36,673 nucleotides of DNA from Oscillospiraceae bacterium (GTDB taxonomy: Bacteria > Bacillota > Clostridia > Oscillospirales > CAG-272): contig SVRL01000018.1 in assembly GCA_015064845.1 (NCBI GenBank), positions 1 to 36,673 on the forward strand. Direction: 5' to 3'. Below, piece after piece: positions 32,826-36,673 of the stretch. Under the pieces are notes generated by a model that was given only the letters and a program-made list of their open reading frames with translations, had not been told where the DNA came from and did no database searches. The position numbers were made by a program, and so were the translations under genes. Position 1 is the first letter of the stretch. Every line of letters begins with the position of its first letter.

Positions 32826-32870
32826 AAAAAGCGCAACACAAATCCATTTCGGTTTCGCGTTGCGCTTTTT
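32826..32870. terminator. Terminator of the P-loop gene
   Basis: AAAAAGCGCAAC (32826-32837) and GTTGCGCTTTTT (32859-32870) are perfect 12-bp arms with a T tract in both directions. Confidence 0.85.
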
Positions 32871-32916
32871 GCAATTACGTTTGTTTTTCTTTCAAATAAT
32901 GCAATCTCTGCTTTGA

Positions 32917-33324
32917 TTAAAGATATTTTTTAAGATCCTCAGGAAGATCAGCATCGTTAATGGAAGAAGTCATGAGAACTTCAACATTCCATTTTTCTGC
33001 CCAAGTTTCTACTACTTTTACGAAAGCTGTGAATGCATCAACATCGTTTCCGCAAATCTTCAAAGCAGAGTCGATGAAAAGATGTGTGATATCACTGTTG
33101 GAAGCATGGAGTCCCGCAACAAAGCCCTGAAGACCGTGTGCATCGACAATGTCATATTCCGTAACGTCGATCAGTCTTGCCTGATATTTAATATCAAAAC
33201 GGAGCTTATCGCCTTTTTCAAGACAAACAACACAACCCTTGGAAACGTCGATGGCTTCGTTTACTTTCGAAATGAGAGTTTTTGTTTTGCCGGAACCTTT
33301 GAGACCGATAATAAGTTTAATCAT
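32917..33324 (-). CDS. Small P-loop ATPase-like protein
   Basis: This 135-aa protein has a clear Walker A motif GLKGSGKT at residues 7-14 and a hydrophobic strand ending in acid that could be Walker B (THLFIDSALKI near 85-95). It has no signal or membrane segment. The order of strands resembles a minimal RecA/kinase-type P-loop domain, and a later MTSSIND strand (about 118-124) could be a sensor position. It is probably a compact nucleotide-binding protein conserved in Clostridia; its partner and reaction are unknown. The start is ATG after GAAAGAAGG, with its own promoter at 33406-33434 and a strong terminator. Confidence 0.75.
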   Translation of the reverse strand: MIKLIIGLKGSGKTKTLISKVNEAIDVSKGCVVCLEKGDKLRFDIKYQARLIDVTEYDIVDAHGLQGFVAGLHASNSDITHLFIDSALKICGNDVDAFTAFVKVVETWAEKWNVEVLMTSSINDADLPEDLKKYL

Positions 33325-33405
33325 GATAAACCTTCTTTCCTGACGAATTTAAGATTTTGCTGATGATACCGCCAGTCGTCATCGCGATATCAAAATTCTA
33401 TTTAT

Positions 33406-33434
33406 ATCATACACTCTTTTCTTAATATTTTCAA
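33406..33434 (-). promoter_or_regulatory. Promoter of the P-loop gene
   Basis: On the - strand TTGAAA (33429-33434) and TATGAT (33406-33411) have a 17-bp spacer. Confidence 0.65.
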
Positions 33435-33518
33435 GCATTTTCCATTAGAAAATCTTCGTTTTTATGAATTTCATTCAACTTTTACAAACTGTAATCATGT
33501 TTTTTGTTTATTTTCACA

Positions 33519-33716
33519 TCACGAATTTTCAGCAGAAATCACTCTTCGAATATTTCTTTCGATTTTTTCGCGCGCGACAGTTATATCTCTCCCACAGCCC
33601 ATACAAATCAGACGGATATCGGAACCGACACGCAAAACCTTCATCTTTTTTTCTCCGCAGGGATGCTGTTTTTTCATTTCCAGAATATCTCCGACATTGA
33701 ATTTTTTAATTTCCAT
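33519..33716 (-). CDS. DUF951 family protein
   Basis: This 65-aa protein has the typical pattern of this small Firmicutes family: FNVGDILEMKKQHPCG at 6-21, then LRVGSDIRLICMGCGRDI with the paired cysteines of CMGCG, and a basic helix REKIERNIRRV. The conserved cysteines (Cys20 and the CxxC) suggest a zinc-binding, possibly nucleic-acid-binding fold, but the function is not established. The ATG follows GAAAGAAGG and lies 18 bp after the ABC exporter stop, so the two are cotranscribed. Confidence 0.9.
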   Translation of the reverse strand: MEIKKFNVGDILEMKKQHPCGEKKMKVLRVGSDIRLICMGCGRDITVAREKIERNIRRVISAENS

Positions 33717-33734
33717 AAAAGCCTTCTTTCTTCA

Positions 33735-35453
33735 TCAAGCCATTGCAAACTGAGATTGATAAAGCTCCGCATACATACCGCCATACGCCAACAATTCCTT
33801 GTGGGAACCTCGTTCTTTGATACCGTCTTCCGTAATCACGACGATTTCATCCGCATTCTTTACAGTCGACAGACGGTGTGCAACCACAATCGTGGTTCTG
33901 CCCTTACAAAGCTTTTCCAAAGATTTTTGAATCAAAATTTCCGTTGCGTTATCCAAAGCGCTCGTTGCTTCGTCCAGAATCAAAATCGCAGGATCTTTGA
34001 GGAATACGCGGGCAATGGAAATTCTCTGCTTCTGACCGCCCGAAAGCTTCACGCCGCGTTCCCCTACAAAGGTTTCATAACCTTCCGGCAAAGATTCAAT
34101 AAAATCATGAATATTGGCAAGTTTTGCTGCTTCAATGACCTCTTCTCTCGTTGCACCTTCTTTACCGTAAGCAATGTTTTCAAAAACCGTACCCGTAAAC
34201 AAAAATACGTCCTGCGTTACAATGCCGATATGACGGCGCAAGGAAGAACGCGTAACTTTTGTGATATCGGAATCGTCAACAGAAATTTTTCCGTCCCCGA
34301 TTTCATAAAAACGAGGAAGCACATGGCAAATGGTAGTTTTTCCTGCTCCTGAAGGGCCGACAAGAGCGACCGTTTTTCCGGGTTCAATGTGCAGATTCAC
34401 ATCATGTAAAACCTCCTTCGATTCTTCCCCGTAAGCAAAGCTTACGTGATCAAAATCAATTTTTCCTTTTACGTTTTCCAAAACTTCCGCATTTTCCGCA
34501 TCTGTTTCCGTCGGCGTATCCATCAATTCACAGAATCTGGTAAATCCACTCATACCGTCTTGAAGCTGTTCAATCAAATTGATAAGATTTCGAATCGGTG
34601 TCATAAAAATATTTACAAAAATGATGAACGATGCAAAATCAGCGTAATCAATCCATCCTTTATAAGTAAAAATGCCTCCGGCAATCAAAATAACGACATT
34701 CAGAACATCAATAATAAACCCGTTTCCCGAAAAGAATTCTGCCATCGCGCGGTAAGAACGGCCTTTTGCTTCCACAAAACGTCCGTTGAACGTCTGAAAT
34801 TTTCGAGATTCGTATTCACTGTTTTCAAATGCCTTTGCCACACGGATTCCCGCAATACTGTTTTCCAGAGTTGCATTGACGTCTGCAACTTCTTCTCTCG
34901 CTTTTGCAAAAGCAGCGCTCATTTTCAAACGTTTTCTCGCGGCAAAAACAATCAAAAACGGCAAAAAAGCAAAAATGATCAGTGTCAACCAGATATTAAT
35001 GGTCGCCATCAATATAAAAGAGCCGAGCAAAAGGAAACAAGAAACAATAAAATCTTCGGGACCGTGATGTGCAAGCTCGGCAATTTCCTGCAAATCATTG
35101 ATGATCCTTGACATAATCGAACCCGTTTTGTTATTATCAAAATACGTAAACGGCAATTTTTCAATATGATCAAATGCCTCTTTTCTCATATCGGCTTGTA
35201 TGCGTATACCGACAACGTGACCAAAATACTGGATAAAATATTTAAGTCCCATCTTCACAAGATAGATTACGCAAAGTAAAATACCCCAGATAACAAGAAC
35301 CCTCAGTTTTTTATTCGGAATATAATCATTCAGCATGGCACGTGTGATCATCGGATAAAAAAGATCGCTGATCGCCAATGCAAATGCACAGATCAAGTCA
35401 AGAATAAAAAGTTTTCTGTGCGGTTTATAATAGCGAAAAAATCGTTTAATCAT
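33735..35453 (-). CDS. ABC exporter, fused permease and ATPase (MsbA/YfiC-like)
   Basis: This 572-aa half-transporter exports lipids, drugs or peptides as a homo- or heterodimer. Six membrane helices lie within 15-300. The nucleotide-binding domain follows: Walker A GPSGAGKTT at 366-374, Q-loop Gln414, signature LSGGQ at 470-474, Walker B LILDEA at 491-496 with Glu495, and switch His526. All catalytic residues are intact. A frame opens at 35492, but GAGAGG before the ATG at 35453 fixes the start. No second half-transporter is adjacent, so a homodimer is likely. DUF951 follows; the XRE gene lies upstream with a 119-bp gap in which I see no convincing promoter. Confidence 0.93.
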   Translation of the reverse strand: MIKRFFRYYKPHRKLFILDLICAFALAISDLFYPMITRAMLNDYIPNKKLRVLVIWGILLCVIYLVKMGLKYFIQYFGHVVGIRIQADMRKEAFDHIEKLPFTYFDNNKTGSIMSRIINDLQEIAELAHHGPEDFIVSCFLLLGSFILMATINIWLTLIIFAFLPFLIVFAARKRLKMSAAFAKAREEVADVNATLENSIAGIRVAKAFENSEYESRKFQTFNGRFVEAKGRSYRAMAEFFSGNGFIIDVLNVVILIAGGIFTYKGWIDYADFASFIIFVNIFMTPIRNLINLIEQLQDGMSGFTRFCELMDTPTETDAENAEVLENVKGKIDFDHVSFAYGEESKEVLHDVNLHIEPGKTVALVGPSGAGKTTICHVLPRFYEIGDGKISVDDSDITKVTRSSLRRHIGIVTQDVFLFTGTVFENIAYGKEGATREEVIEAAKLANIHDFIESLPEGYETFVGERGVKLSGGQKQRISIARVFLKDPAILILDEATSALDNATEILIQKSLEKLCKGRTTIVVAHRLSTVKNADEIVVITEDGIKERGSHKELLAYGGMYAELYQSQFAMA

Positions 35454-35572
35454 ATTATTTTCCTCTCTTTTTGTACTATAGGAATTGCTCAAATCATCCC
35501 CGCCGTCGAGTTAAGCATCAAGTTCAAATAAACTGCAATACGGCGGCAACCATCATCAGCGATTCGCCGCTT

Positions 35573-36445
35573 TTATGTATTCATTTTTGCGGAAAGCGAA
35601 AGTCTTTCGGAAGAACATTCATAAGCACATTTATAATCACCCGTTTTCTGAGCCAATGCCTCCAAATCGCATAATATATAATATTTCAGAACGGCATACT
35701 TCTTTTCGTCCAGATTTTCCAGGAGCTCCCGAAGCTGCCGCATGAATTCTTTTGCTTGCTCATCCGACAACGTTTCCGTAATACTCCGATGAATCCGAAG
35801 ATGGCTTGCATACGGCTGTGAAAAACTATCGGAAAACGCCTCGGGAATATTGCCATTTAAAAGATTCAGATACATGATCTCGGAAAAAAAATCTTTGATA
35901 TTCCCTGTTTCTTCCAAATCGAATGGCACCCCTTCCCTATTTCTGACCGTTTGAATCGTTTGCAGATATCGGGAAACAGCGCCTTTGAATTCCGTATCGA
36001 TATATGCGGTTTTCTCTGCGTGAAGAAGCGCTTTTCCGAAATATTCTTCGGAAGTGTTCAATCTGCCTTCCCGATAAAAATCCCGTGCGCGTGCGAAATA
36101 AGATTTTGCGTAAAGATATTCCGTTTCATCATCCGAAATACCGAGCCGATCCAATCTGTGAATACATTTCCCGTAATCTCCCGAAGCGTATGCCTTCCGT
36201 ATCTTTTCAATCAAAAGCAGTTTGTGAAAAGGTTCGGGGGTATTGATTTCCGAAAAAAAATATTCCGCGGGAGTTTCCAATTTTTCGGCAAGTTCCAGAA
36301 TGGTACCGACCGATGGCTGAGCTGTCTCATTTTCAACTTGGCTCAGCATATTGCGCGTGATTGTTTCTCCGGCAAGTTCTGCCTGTGTCATGCCTTTTTT
36401 TAAACGCAAATTTTTAATTTTCTTACCCATTGAAAGTTGCTTCAC
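35573..36445 (-). CDS. XRE-family regulator with long helical C-terminus
   Basis: The 290-aa protein has an N-terminal HTH_XRE domain (about 6-65: GKKIKNLRLKKGMTQAELAG, TRNMLSQVENETAQPS, EYFF) and about 220 helical residues. TPR-like pairs in these (YLYAKSYFARARDFYREGRL) suggest a sensor for a peptide or protein. An in-frame TTG at 36463 exists, but AAAGGAG six bases before the GTG at 36445 makes GTG the start. Its first codons overlap the end of the VanZ-like gene by 23 bp, so the genes are translationally linked. The ABC exporter downstream is a possible target. Confidence 0.88.
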   Translation of the reverse strand: MKQLSMGKKIKNLRLKKGMTQAELAGETITRNMLSQVENETAQPSVGTILELAEKLETPAEYFFSEINTPEPFHKLLLIEKIRKAYASGDYGKCIHRLDRLGISDDETEYLYAKSYFARARDFYREGRLNTSEEYFGKALLHAEKTAYIDTEFKGAVSRYLQTIQTVRNREGVPFDLEETGNIKDFFSEIMYLNLLNGNIPEAFSDSFSQPYASHLRIHRSITETLSDEQAKEFMRQLRELLENLDEKKYAVLKYYILCDLEALAQKTGDYKCAYECSSERLSLSAKMNT

Positions 36446-36673
36446 AACAATCTCCTTTCCCAACGTATGATTTTATCGTCTTTTTTCTTTTGTAATTCAC
36501 GAAAAAACGAACGGACATTACCGCTAAAATTCCAATCAATGCACCGAATCCATCCAATAATACATCCCAAACGGAAGGACCTCTTCCGGGAATAAAAATC
36601 TGATGTATTTCATCTGTTACAGCATAAAGAACCGTGACGACGAAAGCCGATACTGACGGAAGACAAGCAGGTG
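36423..36673 (-). CDS. VanZ-like membrane protein, C-terminal part (cut by window edge)
   Basis: The visible 82 residues include the VanZ-family signature TDEIHQIFIPGRGPSVWDV followed by LLDGFGALIGILAV, a membrane helix and a basic tail. VanZ-like proteins are small membrane proteins; the founding member gives low-level teicoplanin resistance, while most homologues are uncharacterised. The gene starts beyond 36673. Its stop (TAA at 36423-36425) lies inside the XRE gene. It is on the same strand and evidently in one transcript with the XRE gene. Confidence 0.85.
   Translation of the reverse strand, partial: PACLPSVSAFVVTVLYAVTDEIHQIFIPGRGPSVWDVLLDGFGALIGILAVMSVRFFVNYKRKKTIKSYVGKGDCCEATFNG

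Noticed and set aside
33504..34352. 282-residue + strand frame
   Set aside because: Antisense to the ABC exporter and DUF951, both clear family members.

Overview
The window looks like the chromosome of an anaerobic, low-to-moderate GC Firmicute of class Clostridia, most plausibly an Oscillospirales/Ruminococcaceae-type bacterium. The evidence is a clear Spo0A (endospore lineage), the MEP isoprenoid genes ispD and ispF, AGGAGG-type ribosome binding sites before nearly every gene, consensus sigma-A promoters with 17 bp spacers, frequent TTG/GTG starts, DUF951, and a Cas13d nuclease of the Eubacterium siraeum type. No rRNA or tRNA gene, insertion sequence, integrase or prophage gene was seen, so most of the window reads as ordinary chromosome.

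Layout. 1-8315: a cell-wall D,D-carboxypeptidase (-), ispDF and spo0A (+), an HD-domain phosphohydrolase (-), and a MATE exporter followed by topoisomerase III (-). 8441-11985: a small membrane-anchored protein (+), then a cytidylate-kinase-like protein and a GH36 alpha-galactosidase (-). 12054-15493: a surface operon (-) with a beta-helix repeat protein and an SGNH hydrolase, both ending in a C-terminal membrane anchor; the hydrolase carries an 18-bp minisatellite. 15553-21320: a two-gene operon (+) with a 136-aa protein and a 1721-aa HEAT/DUF4132-type protein. 21348-25726: a membrane-anchored protein and rpe behind a long structured leader (-), then a two-component system (-) whose promoter is preceded by four hexamers at exact 11-bp spacing.

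25811-31795 is the most interesting part, all on the + strand. A CorA-like two-TM membrane protein and a 2H-phosphoesterase-like protein form one operon. Then comes a separately promoted 960-aa Cas13d (type VI-D RNA-guided RNase) with both HEPN R-x4-H motifs intact, followed by a long hairpin and a cysteine-rich membrane protein. No CRISPR array, cas1/cas2 or WYL-domain accessory gene is visible anywhere in the 36.7 kb. The effector is therefore either an orphan that uses guides encoded elsewhere, or it works with unrecognised neighbours. The pairing of a membrane protein with a possible RNA-end or cyclic-nucleotide phosphodiesterase beside a HEPN RNase is the best candidate here for an undescribed functional module. 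The link is inferred from position only.

31818-36673: two XRE regulators with helical C-terminal regions, a small P-loop protein, an ABC exporter with DUF951 downstream, and the 3' end of a VanZ-like gene that overlaps the second XRE gene at the window edge (all -).
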